Part shown: piece after piece, positions 1-14,501 of the stretch
How the letters are laid out: every line of letters begins with the position of its first letter
Numbering within the stretch: the first letter of the stretch is position 1
Assembly: GCA_030141605.1 (NCBI GenBank)
Contig: JAQGDQ010000079.1
Coordinates: 558,001 to 622,000 of the forward strand
Length of the DNA stretch: 64,000 bases
Direction: 5' to 3'
Source: Tubiluchus corallicola
Taxonomy: Eukaryota > Priapulida > Priapulimorpha > Priapulimorphida > Tubiluchidae
Translations under genes and position numbers: made by a program
Notes under the pieces: model-generated
What the model saw: the letters and a program-made list of their open reading frames with translations, nothing else
Database searches by the model: none
Told to the model about the DNA's origin: nothing

Positions 1-3000
1 GCGAAAACAAACAAAAAATCCTTTCAACGCGAGTGCGATATACGCATAAAATTGATATAAAGTAATATAATTTTTAAGGCGATTTTTCTGAAATCTACGT
101 CAGGTACCCCTTTTCTTGTCCTTTAACGTTTGTGGAAGACCTACACAAAAAGCAGTAATCTATTAAAGTCGGCTTTATATACATAAAGGTAAAGATAAAA
201 GTTTAACTGGCAGTTTTGTTGTTCTTGTATACTTGCTTTGTTAAAAATTATACGTTTCCGTTTTTCTAAGATGAATCAGTCCCAAAAAGTTACAAAGTGC
301 TCATAAATTTTGTTCGCTTTAATTCTGTGAGACTGTCGTTTGGATTTGTAAATTTACTGAAATATCTATTTTAACAGTAAAATAAAGGTAGTAATTATTA
401 AGGTTAGTGTGGCGACTGTCAGGTGTCAACATTCCTTGACAGTTATTAATATCGTGATGTCAGTATGAGCTATTAATGTCAGAAATTAGGGTACTGATAG
501 CTATAAACTCGCAGTCGGTCAGAGATTATACCATGGTATATTGTTCTTGGATTTTTCTTCTTAGACACGTTTCTATTTTATTTTCCTCTTAAAAATCATG
601 GTATGTCGTGTGATGCATAATTTTCATTTCATTTTAATTTATTTTATCATTATATTTTTTACAATAACCAAACAATCATACTAAACTGCAGCTTATATTA
701 TGAAGATAATCACTCAACCCTATATGTTAGGCTTGTTTATTTATCTAATTTATTTTTTCTTTTCAATTTTTAGTGTTGTATATCTAGACTGTTGACTGAC
801 TGATTGACTGAGTGACCTGCCGATTGAATAATTGATTAAGCAATCTCATTATAATCAAAGCATCGAGAAAGAGATGAGACCTGAACACACAATATTCTTG
901 TGTTCGCTCGTACTCTAATTACTTGCCTAACTACAGTAACTCCAACTGCTTCTCTATAACATTAATATGCGGTACAAAAATACGCTTTTCGGTTTTTTCT
1001 TTTTTTATCAAACAGCTGGCACTAGAGGTGTATACGCATCTACGAAAAGTGAAAATGAAAAAATATTATTGTGACAGGTTTAAAATTTGAAAACCGCTTG
1101 TCTAGACACGCTAATAATGTCACTCCAATGATTGCTCAAATGAGACAATAATTATAGTCATTTAGCGGGCTAGATTCAAAGTGTTCTTGCAAATGGCTCA
1201 ATTTCCGCATTGGCGTCAACTCAAAGAACAATCATCATGTAAATAAATAAACTTTTTTACTGTCAACCCAAAGCGACTAAAATGTGTAAGAGCACTGTTC
1301 TGAAAGTAAAACGAGTTTAACCAGAATTCTAAAGTAATTTGATTTTGGTTAGTCAATGCTGATTACTAACTTATTAGGAAGGCACATTGCATATCTACAA
1401 ATGAAAATGCCACTCAATCGCCATGCAGAAAATAATAATAACGTTTTTGGCTAAATTCAATGATAATGTTTTGAATTTCAGGTTAATCCTTAAGATGGCC
1501 AAGCAAGAATTTCTCTCATTGCTTTTGGTGAGTAATTGTTCATCAGTTACTAATAAAACATGAAAAAACAAGAAAAGTAACAATAGTAACACTATTTTTC
1601 TTCTCGCACTATTATAGCTATAAGGCTCTGTAAAAGGCAGATTCCACCATTTCCTAGACAGAAGCTAAAAAATAAAGAAAAAATTTTATCACCACGCAGC
1701 CCAAGGTCACGATGAGTGACGGTCTACGAAAGTTAAGGATCTTCGAGCCTGATATCTAAATGGGTGAACGATTTTATCAGCTATACTGCCTCGCCATAGC
1801 TACTACAGCTTTATTGAGAACCAAGGCATTATCACATGTACACCTCTGAAAGTGACCGACCTCTGACACGTCTGCTTGCTCAATATCTCATCTTAGATGA
1901 TTACTCTTGATAATATTGTAGACGTTCGTGCCACCAGGTTGGTGAACTATATAAAACAGATTGTATTAAAACAGATAAAATTTAAAAAATGTTCATTGTG
2001 GCCGTGCGAGCTGACTCACAGAAGCTTCCTATGTATCCACATTTGCCATGTCTTATAGTACAATTCAATTAAATCTGTTGAATATATGGCTTGAAATCGT
2101 TGAACGTCGCGTGTTTAAATCACAGAAAGAATGAAGCTTTCGAAGCTCTTCTATTAACGAATTAAATAAAACTTTTAGCTCTTTAAGAGTCCTCTCGTAC
2201 GGGCAAAGCTGTCTTGATAAATATAAGAATTCTCCCTACCTGCCAGTCTGCGTGTGAGAAATAAAGGTTAAAAGTTTATTTCAAAGCAGTTTTCTCGTTT
2301 AGATTTTTATAGTTTACAAAACTATATTGTAAAATCAGACTGGGACAATAATTGCTATACCTATAAAAGATTAAGACAGGATAGTATTGCACTGTGTACT
2401 GTGTTAACTGCTTGCACATGATCGCATGTTGTTTCGCAATTGGATTACGCTGTTAAAAGATCATTCAATGCACATGCAATTGTGCCAAAAGACTTATTCG
2501 TTCAGCAGGTGAAAACTATGAACGCGTTAACAATGGCGGGTTTGCTTGTTTAACCTAAATAACATGCTAGCGACAGTAAGGATCAGGCAGACAAAAAGCT
2601 CTTATTTTCAATAAATGTGACGGCAAATCATTTTCTTCGAAAATTCTTCATAAACTATATTCGGAATTGGGTTATTAGTTTCAATAATTCCAACATAAAG
2701 TAGCTTAAAATTTAGTTTACACGTGAGTTCAACATAGGTTATCTTCTTAGTTAAACTGTGCAAAACTCAGTCACTCGAATAAGATTCACTGTCAAAACTA
2801 TTTTAATACTTCTAAGAGTAACTAACGCGCACAAATGATTCAGTAATGTGGCTGTTGGAATGAAAGCTATTTTCCAATTATTACGATAGCAATATAGCAT
2901 CGTATATTCCTCGTCCCTGTTCTTGAGGGTTGCTAATCTTAATAATAAAACGGAGCACGCGATAATAAAACTTCCTTGACATTGTAACAGACCTGCCGTC

Positions 3001-4410
3001 TTCTTATCAATTTAGGTCTACTAATGAACACATGTTGAATTACAAAATTGCGTGCACAGAATCAGTTTTACTGAAGGCTTATTTATATGCTTAGCCTTAG
3101 GCTACTATTTTTTTTATTAGACCTTTCCGTTTCTTTACAGTTTGGGTTCAACATGTAGTTAGAATAGAAAAATGTTGTTATCGGTGTTATCAGTAATCTA
3201 TGTGATAAGACCACACATCTGAAATACCATACGTGAACACAGTATCTTGTGGTTGTGGCTCACAATTATTATTTTAATTTAGACGTAACAGAAATATTCC
3301 ACTATGTCCAAAAAGCCTACGGATGCATTTAGTTAGTTGTTAGTATTTGGTTGGTTAGTTGGTTGGTCAGCTGGCTAGCTGGTTTGTTTGTTTGTTTATT
3401 TGTCGACTTGTTTATTAGTTGATTGGTTGATAGGATGATTAATTAATTATGTAGCATATGACGCTTATTGAAAGTTCCTACAACTCTCACATGCAGAGGG
3501 AAACTTTACACTTATTTAAAATCATCCCTAGTAATTTATTTCTGTTCAACATCTATTTCTGCTTTTTACTTGTATAATTTTCTACTGCTGTAACAAGTTT
3601 GGATGATTATTTATATAAGCCATCCACTAAAATCACCCCTCGCTTGCGCTTTTTGAAAACATTTTACAATGTTTCGATTTGCTTCAGACAAGGACGTTTT
3701 TATGAAGCTCTGTCAGCATTTTTTAACATTGAACCATAATTTATTAGGTCTAAAATTAAATAGCTAACAAAAATTCAATGTTAATATTCAGTCTCAGGGC
3801 ACATCATAGTGTGGACTTCCAATTCCCTTGTCGGTTTGTGCACATCCTCCCTCTAAAAAGGGAATAGCCGAAGTATAGTATGGCAGAAGAAACTGCCAAG
3901 AAGCGTTCATGGTGGCCACCCAACCTTCTTTTAGCAGGCCTAGCTTACCTTAGGCTAAAAACGTATCGTTGTTAATCACCTTCCCTCGTTCTACAACAAA
4001 TGAGGCTTTTTGAGCTGTTATGGGCAATGCATCTTTTTAGTCTAGCCAATTTTCATGTAAAGCTCTGAGAGTTAGGATTGTAAGAACTATAGTATATAAA
4101 ACAGCAAATGGAAACATGGTTAGTTTTCACGATATTTTATTAACCATTTAAACAAAAAAAAACATTCGTAGAATAGAAGTAAACATTCACCTAAATCTTA
4201 ACTATTTTCATAAATTTGTTTTCTAGAATTACGATTTTATGAAAAAAGTTACGCATGTTAATTAAATAATTTTATTGATTTTTTATACATTTTCGCCGAT
4301 GTTAATGAAAACAGTTAGGGCCTACTTCTGTAAATTAGGCAGAAATTATTAAACTACTTTGCTAATATGTTCTGAAAAAGTTACATTTTCAAGAAATAGT
4401 ATCATTATGT
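1..4410. other. AT-rich spacer, no gene seen
   Basis: No open frame here has a recognisable domain or a believable exon structure. It holds a degenerate TGAC-type run near 790-850 and an imperfect GTTG/GTTT run near 3340-3430. On the minus strand an AATAAA signal at about 4271-4276 lies some 135 bases past the stop of the chitin-binding gene and may be its polyadenylation signal. Confidence 0.5.
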
Positions 4411-5004
4411 TTAATAGTGCCTGTAGCTTCGTCCAGGGTTTCTGTAAGGACCACCTCTGTTATAGCGACCATTTCTGTCATAAAGATTGCCGTAGCCGTA
4501 ATATCTGCTACCAGAGCCGTAATTATTACCGTATTTACGTCCATCATAGCGATTTCCGCCTCTGTAGCGATACCCTCGATACCCACCTCGGTAGCTGTTG
4601 TCGTTACCGTAAGCTCTTCTATTGTAATCTTCACGGTAACTGTCTCTATCGTAATTACGGTAATCGCCCTTACCGTAATCGCGCCTATCATGGGCGTATT
4701 CGGGTTCGTAATGGCGTTTCACCCCTGAGAATGCAGGGCATCCTAGCTTTTCCCTGTTGTGTCGGTCGTCGGTTACACACCCAGGCAAGCACTCATCAAA
4801 TATCGTACCGTAGGCACAGTAACGTATCACATGGTTTTCGTGATACGTACCAGTGTGAACACACTCGACGTACGTGTCGCAACTATTTGGATCTCTCAAT
4901 AGCTGACCCTCGAAATAACAGCGATCATAACGCTGACAATAAGCGTCAGCACCTTGGATAGTAAGGCAAGCAAGAACTACACACAGTAAAAACGCCAGAT
5001 ACAT
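4411..5004 (-). CDS. Secreted chitin-binding type-2 domain protein with Tyr/Arg/Gly-rich tail (copy 1)
   Basis: A 197-residue secreted protein. The start is the ATG at 5004; the frame runs upstream only to a TTG. The N-terminus (MYLAFLLCVVLACLTIQGADA) is a good signal peptide. A peritrophin-A/ChtBD2-like module follows with cysteines at 23, 29, 42, 48, 63, 72, 76 and 89, including the typical CDTYVEC and YCAYGTIFDEC signatures. This family binds chitin in cuticles, peritrophic matrices and shells. The rest, about 105 residues, is low complexity and rich in Tyr, Arg, Gly, Asn and Asp, a composition seen in structural matrix proteins. A second gene at 17.1-18.0 kb has identical cysteine spacing. 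An AT-rich TATA-like stretch lies at 5031-5040. The domain is clear; chitin binding and a matrix role are inferred. Confidence 0.85.
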   Translation of the reverse strand: MYLAFLLCVVLACLTIQGADAYCQRYDRCYFEGQLLRDPNSCDTYVECVHTGTYHENHVIRYCAYGTIFDECLPGCVTDDRHNREKLGCPAFSGVKRHYEPEYAHDRRDYGKGDYRNYDRDSYREDYNRRAYGNDNSYRGGYRGYRYRGGNRYDGRKYGNNYGSGSRYYGYGNLYDRNGRYNRGGPYRNPGRSYRHY

Positions 5005-7930
5005 CACGTAGAGGTGAAAGTAACCTTCCAAATATATATTTTTTAGAACTTGAGTAAAGTACTTTCACGACTAGAAAAGAACTAAGGTATCGTCATTTAA
5101 CTTTTTGTTGATGTGAACTTCGCATGGATAACCAGTCTCCAGTATCTTAAATTGATCAAGATAGTGCGACAGTGGGGGTAACAGGGAGACCAAAAGCAAT
5201 TCACGTTTCTTCAAGGTGACAAGGTGACGTCACAAGCCCCCGAGCCTAAGCTACTCATTGCATTCCGGACAGTTTTAACTGATTTATTGGACAACTGTTC
5301 TACGCTCATTTGTCACTGGAAAATATTTTGCTGATTTCTATAATATTAGTGTATGCTGAGGAATTGCGTATAGGCCTATGAGCTTCCCTAAGTAAAATAT
5401 ATAGCAACAAAATTTTGCCTTAAGGCATTTTTTCAAACGGAGTAATTCGATTAATCTTATCTTCCTCTAGACCTAGTTTCGTCCGTTTTCTCGAAAGTTC
5501 CTGTTACACTAATAGATTTTTGCATGTATACTAGCATGTGACCTGAGGTGCAAAGGAGTACTGCTTAATTGGCAGCCTTGGTTCTCTGCACACGCATATG
5601 AGGTGCAGCACAAACGTTAACAGTAGAAATGATCGTTCAGTACCACCTAAACAATGTATTTTCTAACAGAAGTAAAATTTTATTTCAAGCCAGACTGTTA
5701 TCAACTGTTACACAATTTACAGAATTACAGGAATTTGTATATAAGGGATGCCAGAAAATTATTGGTCTCCCTTCCAGTCTAAATGACATACTGAGTGGCA
5801 GAAGGGTCCTGGAACATGAGGGACTCCACAATGTCCTTTAGGAACCAATGTGTTCGCATTAATAGCAACCGAGAAATAATTGCCGGACAAGCGTCTCGCA
5901 ATTTACGAAAAGTGGCAGGCGTTCTTTGCCCAAATAAAAGGTACTGAAAAGCTAACTAGGAAACATAGTTTTCACGTCGTGGAAAAATGTCAATAAATCG
6001 AGTTAACTCAAATACTCGAAACATGAAAAAATTTACATGCATTTTGATATCTTATTCCTGTGATAAATTTGCCTTTATAATAATTTTTACAAACATTTCC
6101 ATCACTTGTCTCACATAACTCATTTTGCGTAACGATACAACCATGGAACATTAGCCATTTTAGTTGTCTCATTTTTCCGTGTCTTGTTGGGGATATTGGA
6201 GTCGAGTTGTGACTGAATTTCGCCAGTCTTTTATAGTGAAACCCTCAAAGCAAACTGAGCTATTGTATCATGGTACCTAGTTTTTCTGTATCATCCAATT
6301 CCTGTTTGTTCTGTATTACATATCGTGCCGTAAGAGTGCGTAAAGAGCATTAACTGCATGGTGTTGACCCGAAAACCTTGAGTAAACTTGTACAAAGTGT
6401 GCCAGGGAGTCAAATCTTAATACGCACTCTTTTCGTAATTTACCTGCTTGGCTGGGCACTTTGATCAAAGACGGAAGACATTGGATTAATAAATATTCGG
6501 GTGTGGCGCGTCTGTGAGACGGTAATAACTACTATACTTAACGGACTAATAATAATTGCGATGAGACATAAACTTTTTGGTGGACTAATGTTTTAATAGC
6601 ATTATAGCAGCTTTCATCACAATTGTTATAGCTAATGCTTGCACTTATAAACAAGAATAATCTTGTCTGCCATGTATCAATACCAGGTTTGCTCAACTGT
6701 TTGTTCAATGCATGTCTAAATTTTGGATAGCATATGATTAGGCATGTTAGAGTATTCAGATGTTTGAAAATGTTATTAACAACATCTTCATTAGTGCACA
6801 CTTTTGCATTTCGTCCCATAATATAAGGTCTCTCCTCTTCATAATGATGGGTTCTATAGAGCTACTTGCAAGACGCCATCTGTAGGGATTAAAACAACCT
6901 TAAATGTTTTTGCATATGGAACAGTGGATCGTTTGAAAGAATTTTTTCGTGATACCAGATGGAGCTTTGAAATCTCGTAAAAATCGAAATACGTGAAGCT
7001 TCATCATTATTTTTAAGACACTTAAAAGACAAATCAAAGATAACTTTTAAACGATTCGGATTTATATTCAAATAAAATTTTTTATCTCTTGTAATACACA
7101 ATTCCGTTCTGGTACACCTACATCAGCCAATGATGACTAGATAAATTTAATAATATTTTAATAGCCACCACCTCTATGTTTCTTCAATTGAAGATACATG
7201 ATCCGCCTATTATTTCAGTGTAACACTACGGCAGTCAACGTATACTGTTGGCAGCATGACTATAAATCTAATGAGTTGTTTTCGTTGAAATTGTACGTCT
7301 AACTATTGCAATTTAGAATGTGATTTTGAATGCTTCGCTACACCTATCATGTACCTGACAACCAAATAGGTGACTGCGCAAAAATTGATAATTTATAACA
7401 GGAAATAACATTGAAAAATAGAGTATTAACATACAGCTTTGACAGCCATTACTGCTGCAGTGTGGTAAACGTATAGTTTATAATAAAGAAGCATTTATTT
7501 AGATTTTAAAAGCCGATTAATCATTCGGTTATAGCGATATCATGTTCAAAAACATATTAAGCATCGCAAGCAGTAAGTAAGCAAAATAGCTTTCTTCAAA
7601 CAAATAAACAGCCTTGTTGAAACAGAAAGCTTGTCTTGGTGATCAAACTGTATTTTAGCATTGCGTCCTAACTTGGACTAAAAACGAAGATTTAAATTAA
7701 CAATCATGAAACAGGTCAATGCAGAAAGAGCTTTTAAGGTTTTTTCCATTCTACGATTCGCAGTTAGAAAGACTGATTTGCACTTTATCGCTATACTAAA
7801 CGAACTTGCATGGAATTTTTCAATTTAAGTAACAAAATTTATCATTACTTTTTGTTTACTATGTGACTCTGTTTAGTATTTATAACTACAGAGTATTTCA
7901 AGTATATACATTACTCTGTTTTAGTTTCAG
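5005..7930. other. Spacer upstream of the ZP gene, probably hiding its first exon
   Basis: The ZP gene needs at least one more 5' exon with an initiator ATG and signal peptide, ending in phase 0. It should lie here or further left. The ATG at 6269 runs open to a good phase-0 donor (GCC|GTAAGA near 6330), but the encoded 20 residues are not convincingly signal-like, so it is not annotated. A 70-codon frame at 5629-5841 matches nothing recognised. Confidence 0.4.
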
Positions 7931-9158
7931 GTGGTTTTGTTCACCAGCAGCACAGTAGACTCACAAAAGGCTGACTTTCCTGTACCAGTATCAGTTCAAA
8001 CAGGCATTGGACTTCAACAGCCACCGCTAGGAAGTGCACCAAGTCTAGACGACGTCTCCAGCTACCCGGAAGGAACGGCCGTTTCTCAACCGCAACTTTT
8101 TGCTAGAAATGAGCAACAGCAATTCCAGATAAAAGTCGGAACTGGGAGCATTGATCAGACACCGGTTGCAGGAGGCGAGTTCATTAATCCCTACCCATCG
8201 AGATCTCGGGGAAGGTCAGAGACAGAAGACGAGGAGCCTAACAGAGAATTCATCAACCCATTTGTTTCAAGAGCCAGATCCGAAGAAACAAAAATTTCCA
8301 GTAAAGGAGGCCTCATACCATCTGATACTAGCGAGTTTTACAATCCCTATGAGACGAGCTCCCCAAGTGAGTCTAGAGGAAGATCCAGAGGTCGAGGAAG
8401 AGGCCGAGGAAATGGCCGTAATGAAGGGGAGTTCGGTGGAAGAGCTAGAGCAGAATATGAAGGAAGAGCCCGCAGCCGGTCCCGTGGCAGAGGAAGGTCC
8501 AGAGCGAACCAAGGACGATCTTCAGTAGAGGAAGAAACGTTGGCACCTGCCCAGTCGGCTTCAAGCCATGCAGGACGTGCAGATCTCTTGAGCATCCCGG
8601 CACCTCTAGCTATAACCAACGAAGAGAAGAATCCAGAATATTTTCCACAACCAGAACCTGCTAACGAAATTATAGGTATATGACTGGGTAGTATGCATCT
8701 ATAAGTAGTGTTGTTTTATTGTCACGATTACAGCAGTTATAGTTGCCTTCCCTGCATTGCTTGTTCTAACTGTTGTAGTTACTGTTGTCACATTTTCTGC
8801 TGATACTGCACTGACTGTCGCTGAAGTCAGCGATAATTATTAGTTTTTAATCATCGATAGCGCTGCTGTTGTTATTATTGCAATTACACTTTTTCGCCTT
8901 GTCATCGCTCTGCAACTCGCAAGAGGTTTTTATTATTGTTGTCATTATTGATGCTGCTGTTAATGCTGTTATTTTTGTTCTACTTATTGCGATTGTTATT
9001 ATTACTGGGCTCCCGTCGTTGCTGATGCTGTTTTATCTGCTGTTTCTGCTCCTGCTGCTGTTTCATTGTATTAATTTCTACGGTTGTTGTCATTGTTGTT
9101 GTTCTTGATGTATTGCTGCTGCTATTGTTGTTATTATTGTTGTTGTTGTTGTTGTTGT

Positions 9159-9248
<90 letters not shown>

Positions 9249-12200
9249 CGAAGACATTAAGACATTGGCAACGAATTTTCTTTTTTGCTAATTTTCTTTT
9301 GTCTAACAGATGTTGCCGTAGAGTGCGATATGGAACGAAACAGAATGTCCGTTACATTTACATTTCAGCGCGATTTTGATGGAGTTATTTACACAAAGGG
9401 TGAGCCACTTATCAGTACCTGTTACTATTATTGTGATTTAGACATTTAATCTACAGCCAAAGACAAAATTTGTGTGCTTGAGGGAAAAGCGAAGATAAGT
9501 CTCCGGTTGCATAATAATTCTTCATTTTGATTACACTGCTGTAAAAAAAACTAGCTATATTGTGCCTGTTCGATATGCCTGTTGATAATGTAGCTTCCGT
9601 AATTTATGTTTTGCTGTTTTGTAATACTAAAATGTTACTGAGCTGCTGAAGTGGAAGATGCTAAATAGGGTCATTTGATAAGTAATCTCGTGAGTAATCT
9701 CGCCATAACTCTCGAATTTGCGTTTGTTTATTTGATGAGCAACTAGAATGAAAAAGGAAAGGCAATTTAAAAAAAAATTAAATCACGATGTGTGATACAA
9801 AGATTCAACTACGACTACTACTATTCAGTAGTATAAAAGTGATAGTAATAATATACCTTATTTTGGTTTTTTAAAACACTGACTATCATAATCCAAGAGA
9901 CAACCAGTGCTAGTTCATGATAAAAACATACACTGTTCTAGGCAAATAGGCAAAACACACATAATATAATATGTACGCGGTTATAGGTAAACAGCAGTTG
10001 GAACTTACTCGGCATTCTTTACTAATTTTTTCTATTTGTTTATAACGTAATCCAGATATAATACGATAAATAACAATTACAAAATATAAAATGAAACAGG
10101 TGACCCTAAAAAACGTTTACAAACTGGAAAGCAGTTAAAACACAGTTTTCTATTATATTTTAAAAATTTAGATAAATTAACTAATTATAGTATTATTGTG
10201 TATATTATAGTAAAAAAGTATCTATTACGTGTATTGATCAATAGTTTGTCGTTTACATGAGAGGGAAGTGCATTTCTAATGTTGATGACACTGTTACTAA
10301 AAAAAAGTATTTTAGACAGCCGGTCCAGCAAAACCTAACAAAAAGTTTGAAATGATGGCAGAAGAAGCACGACAAAAAATTCATTAGAATTTAAAGCATT
10401 TTCTTTGTGCAGAGTATCGTGACACATAAAAGATCATTAGTAAGATGGTGAGTCTAATTTTAGAGCATTTAATTTAATAATCTGCCGTTGTATGTGGCAA
10501 CATGGGGCTCTGTAAGGAATTAAGCAAGTTGCACCTGACAGTGGATAAATTACTTCTAGACGTTTTCAACCAAATCTGTATTTTTCAACAAAAATGGATT
10601 TCAAGTGTGGATTCTAGGTAAGTAGGGGCACAGTATTCGATCTAAGGGCAAACATAAGCTTTGTAATCCCTGAGTGATCAGAAGATGAAAAGATCGTGGT
10701 ATATACGCTACCTACTATTATTCCAGAAATGACTAAAATAAGCTTGTCTTTTTTCGCAGGTAACTTCAAAGTTGAGGCTTGCAGAAAGGTAGCTGACCGT
10801 GGCAGGTTCCAGCGATTTGACATACCTCTTGACAGATGTGGCATGGATGAAAAGTCTGGGGTAAATTTTTGCATTCTCTAAGAATTTGCTTACATTTCTT
10901 ACTTTATGAAAAGAAGTTATAGCAAAAATGATGACAACAACGACAGTGACCCTGGTAGCAGAAATGATTTAAAGGTAAAAATAAAAACCATGCTACTGCT
11001 GCTGGTCCTGCTGCTGCTCCTGCTAATAATGACGACAACGGTTATGATGCCGACGATGACAACGACGACGACGATGATGATGATGATAATTATCGCGCCA
11101 GTCAAGATGAGGATGATGACAATGATGATAATAATACACACATAGCTGTGATACTAGTATTAATAAAAGCAATGATAACTATGTTTGTGGTTTTATATTT
11201 GCTCGTTCAGTAAGAAGTACTGTCATTTACAGCAAAGGTTCCTTTTTATAATCAGTGAAAAAAAGGCTTGGTTCCTATTCTAAACAATAAAACGTAAATA
11301 CAATACAGTGATATGAAACAAAAGAATAGGCTGAGTTTTCACGTTTTAGCGACCGGAACTCAGGGAACGGTCAGCAAGAGGATAGGTGCTTCTGGACGGT
11401 TTTGACTAGCCCACTGATCCCAGTTATTTATTATCCTTAGAGAGAAATATGCAAAAGTGGCCATGGCTATTTGATCATCTTCATCTTACCTTAGTTATTT
11501 TTGGTAATGAGTAGGGATCTAGTCTTGCCTACATCAATATAATAATTAGGCTGTATTGCTAAGTCAAACAAAATAAAAATCCATGTCATAAATAGTATGT
11601 TTGTTACTATGTTGTGTGTCTTCGTAGCACGTTATATTATAATTTCAGTCGGATGAATTTGGCGGGACAGCATCGTTTACCAACACTATTGTGGTCATGA
11701 ATGAACTAGAATGGGGCGTGTTGGAGATGTGGGACAAGGCGTATAGAGTACAATGCGACTTTGCCGGAGACAGCCGAGGCGACTCGGTAAACTACGGTTT
11801 AACAGTTCCGTAAGTTCAAGCTTATAATCAACATATTTTACGTAAAATCAGGACTGTAAGTTTTCAAATGACGATTAATGTTATTTAGAAGTGCATCGAC
11901 CGCGGTCTGGTGAACAATAATGAAATATCAATTGTATTATTAAATTTTACTGTGCGAAGGCTGCTGCTTTAATATTAAAAAGTATGACAAGCAAAATTTC
12001 ATAGAAAACCTTAAATTAAAAGCATTTACGTGTAATATACTGTACAGTTGCACATTAATTTCACATCATGTAACTATAATTAAAAGTAGTTAAAAATTCT
12101 AGTGGTATATGGCTTTACGGCAGTTGTATAAGATACATGTGTGGATGACTAGTTCTGCAATTTTGCTTGGTTTTGGGTACACCAGTCTGTTTGTTTTAAT

Positions 12201-14441
12201 CTTCAGATAATCTCTCACACTAATATTTCGTTTTGACAGTCAGCTGAAAGCAGACAATGTTCAGGGTATTATGGACCTACCAACCTGTAGGATGAAAGTT
12301 GTGATTGGCGAAAATCCAATGGTGCCGCCCACAAATGACTTAGTGCTTGGAGAAATAGCCTCGTTGGTTGTCTACATCAAGGAAAGCAGTAAGTTAATAT
12401 TTACGCCTATTGTTTCTAATTATTAGTTACGCGACTGGCTCTACTAGTTCTGCATTTTGAAAGGCAAATTTCTAGAGTATAAAAATGTTTACAATTATAA
12501 GGTAAATATAATTATTATACATGAAGTAAAAATCATAATGTTCAATTACGCAATTTGTAATTAAAAGTTTCGTGTGTTCGACAAGAATATTTCAGTCAAA
12601 TGTATTAGGGAAAAATGAACTATAACCAACATAACTTTTCTTTTGACAATTACGAATAATATTTTTCACTGCTTATAGCTCACTATGATGTCTTTGTATC
12701 TAACTGCTACGCCCATGATGGTATGGATATGAGTTTCCTCAGCCTAATGGATGAGAATGGCTGCCCTGTTCACAGAAAAATAATAGGAAAACAGCAGCAC
12801 ACTACAGATATGGCTCCTGGTGACACGCTTGTGTTCGCCTACTTCAAAACCTTCAAGTTTCCAGACGTAAATAATGTCTTTTTCGAGTGCCAGTGTACAC
12901 TGTGCATGCAAAATTGTTTTCAAGTAAGTTAACTTGTGGTTTACCTTCTGCAACATTAGACGTAGGGCGGTCAACATATTATCCATCTTCTCTATATTAC
13001 CTTAGTGGACGGGGTTTTGCTAAATGATATTTTTTGCGACGATTAATAACCAGTTCCAGATACGCTGCTGCCAACTCTCGAAGCAAAATAAAAAGACACT
13101 GAGCAAAAAATAAAAAATAGGTTTCTTTCACGACTCCATAGTTATATTGATGTCTAAGAAAAGAGGCTAAAAATCATAAAATTGTTTTGATCTGGTAATT
13201 TCTAGAGTCTAGAATAAATTTCCATGTTTTACCATGCCGACGTATACCTGTCCACAAACTCCACCGCGCAGCCAATAAATGCAATAAATTATAAATCAGA
13301 TCAAAGTTGCCAGCTGTTAATCCTTCTTCAGCTTACAAAAGTTAGCTAGCGTTTAACACTCGGTACAACCAGATCGATGTTGGTATTGCTTTGGCAAGAG
13401 CTGCAAAATGGAACTGTTTAGAATTATAAGATTTTGTCGTACAGTTGATTTTCTTCATGTGTCTGTTTCTGACACGTGCTGAAAAACGTCAGTTAAATTT
13501 TTCTTAGAAAATCAAAATTTTCTTTCTTTTTTTCGTTCTATATTGTTTCAGCTGCACTTAATCTAGGCAGTTTTTGTTTTATGTGTATTTCAACCCCACG
13601 TAAGAGGATATACATGTGGTTTTACTTTTAGCTAACTGTGGAATTATTAACTATTTCAGCCGCAGTGTGGTGCTAGGCGCAAGCGAGAAATTGATGCTAA
13701 TATGGAACAAGCTGTTGGAGATACCCGAGCTTTCCAATCAGTTAAGGTTAAACTCCCAACGCTAGGCAGCTTTGAAATTACTAAAGAAGGTTTGTTAAGC
13801 AGCTAAAAACTCAAACTTGCATTTCTTATTTCTTAAACAAAACAAATACGTGCACTTCGCACAATCTGTTTTTGCCTTTTACAAAACAAAAGCTCTTCTT
13901 ATGGTTACAATATTTCTTTATGTTAAAATGTTATGTCTAAAACAGTTATCAGTTTACTTTTTAATAATAAACGCATCATTGAATTTATTATGTATTTTTA
14001 TTTCTTCTACCAGAATTTTTGCGTTACTTGCTTGCGAATAACTCTGTAAAGCCGTTCTTTTCGCCGTGTTGTTGTTCTCAGCTTGGTTTTCGTTCTCTTC
14101 ATGTAACACAAAACTTTGCCATTTGCTCATTATCAGGCGAACAATGCGTACTAAATTTTCATCAAAATTTGGGTCATGACCACTGTAAACTATCTATGAC
14201 CACTTAACAGCTTATTACCATCACTTCAGTCCAATTTTCCTGGACTGGATGCGTGGCCACTAGCTATTCAAGTTTCGAAAAAATTATTTCCGTCCGAACA
14301 TTTAATGGATTTTTCGGCTTTTAAGTATCGTTTCAGGAATAAAAATCTGGGTAGATGAGATTTTAATTATACGCGAATGCCCTATAAATTAAATATTGAT
14401 TTGCACTGGGATGAACCTAAATAGGTAACGAACAGAGCGAG

Positions 14442-14501
<60 letters not shown>

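Noticed and set aside
4359-4961. A 200-codon plus-strand frame over the chitin-binding gene copy 1
   Set aside because: It is antisense to a gene with signal peptide and ordered cysteines; Tyr/Gly/Arg codon bias keeps the other frames open.
5629-5841. A 70-codon ATG-started frame
   Set aside because: No recognised domain, no splice context, and a length expected by chance in this much sequence.
6269-6330. Candidate first exon for the ZP gene (ATG to a phase-0 GTAAGA donor)
   Set aside because: The peptide is not convincingly a signal sequence and nothing else supports it; a transcript is needed.
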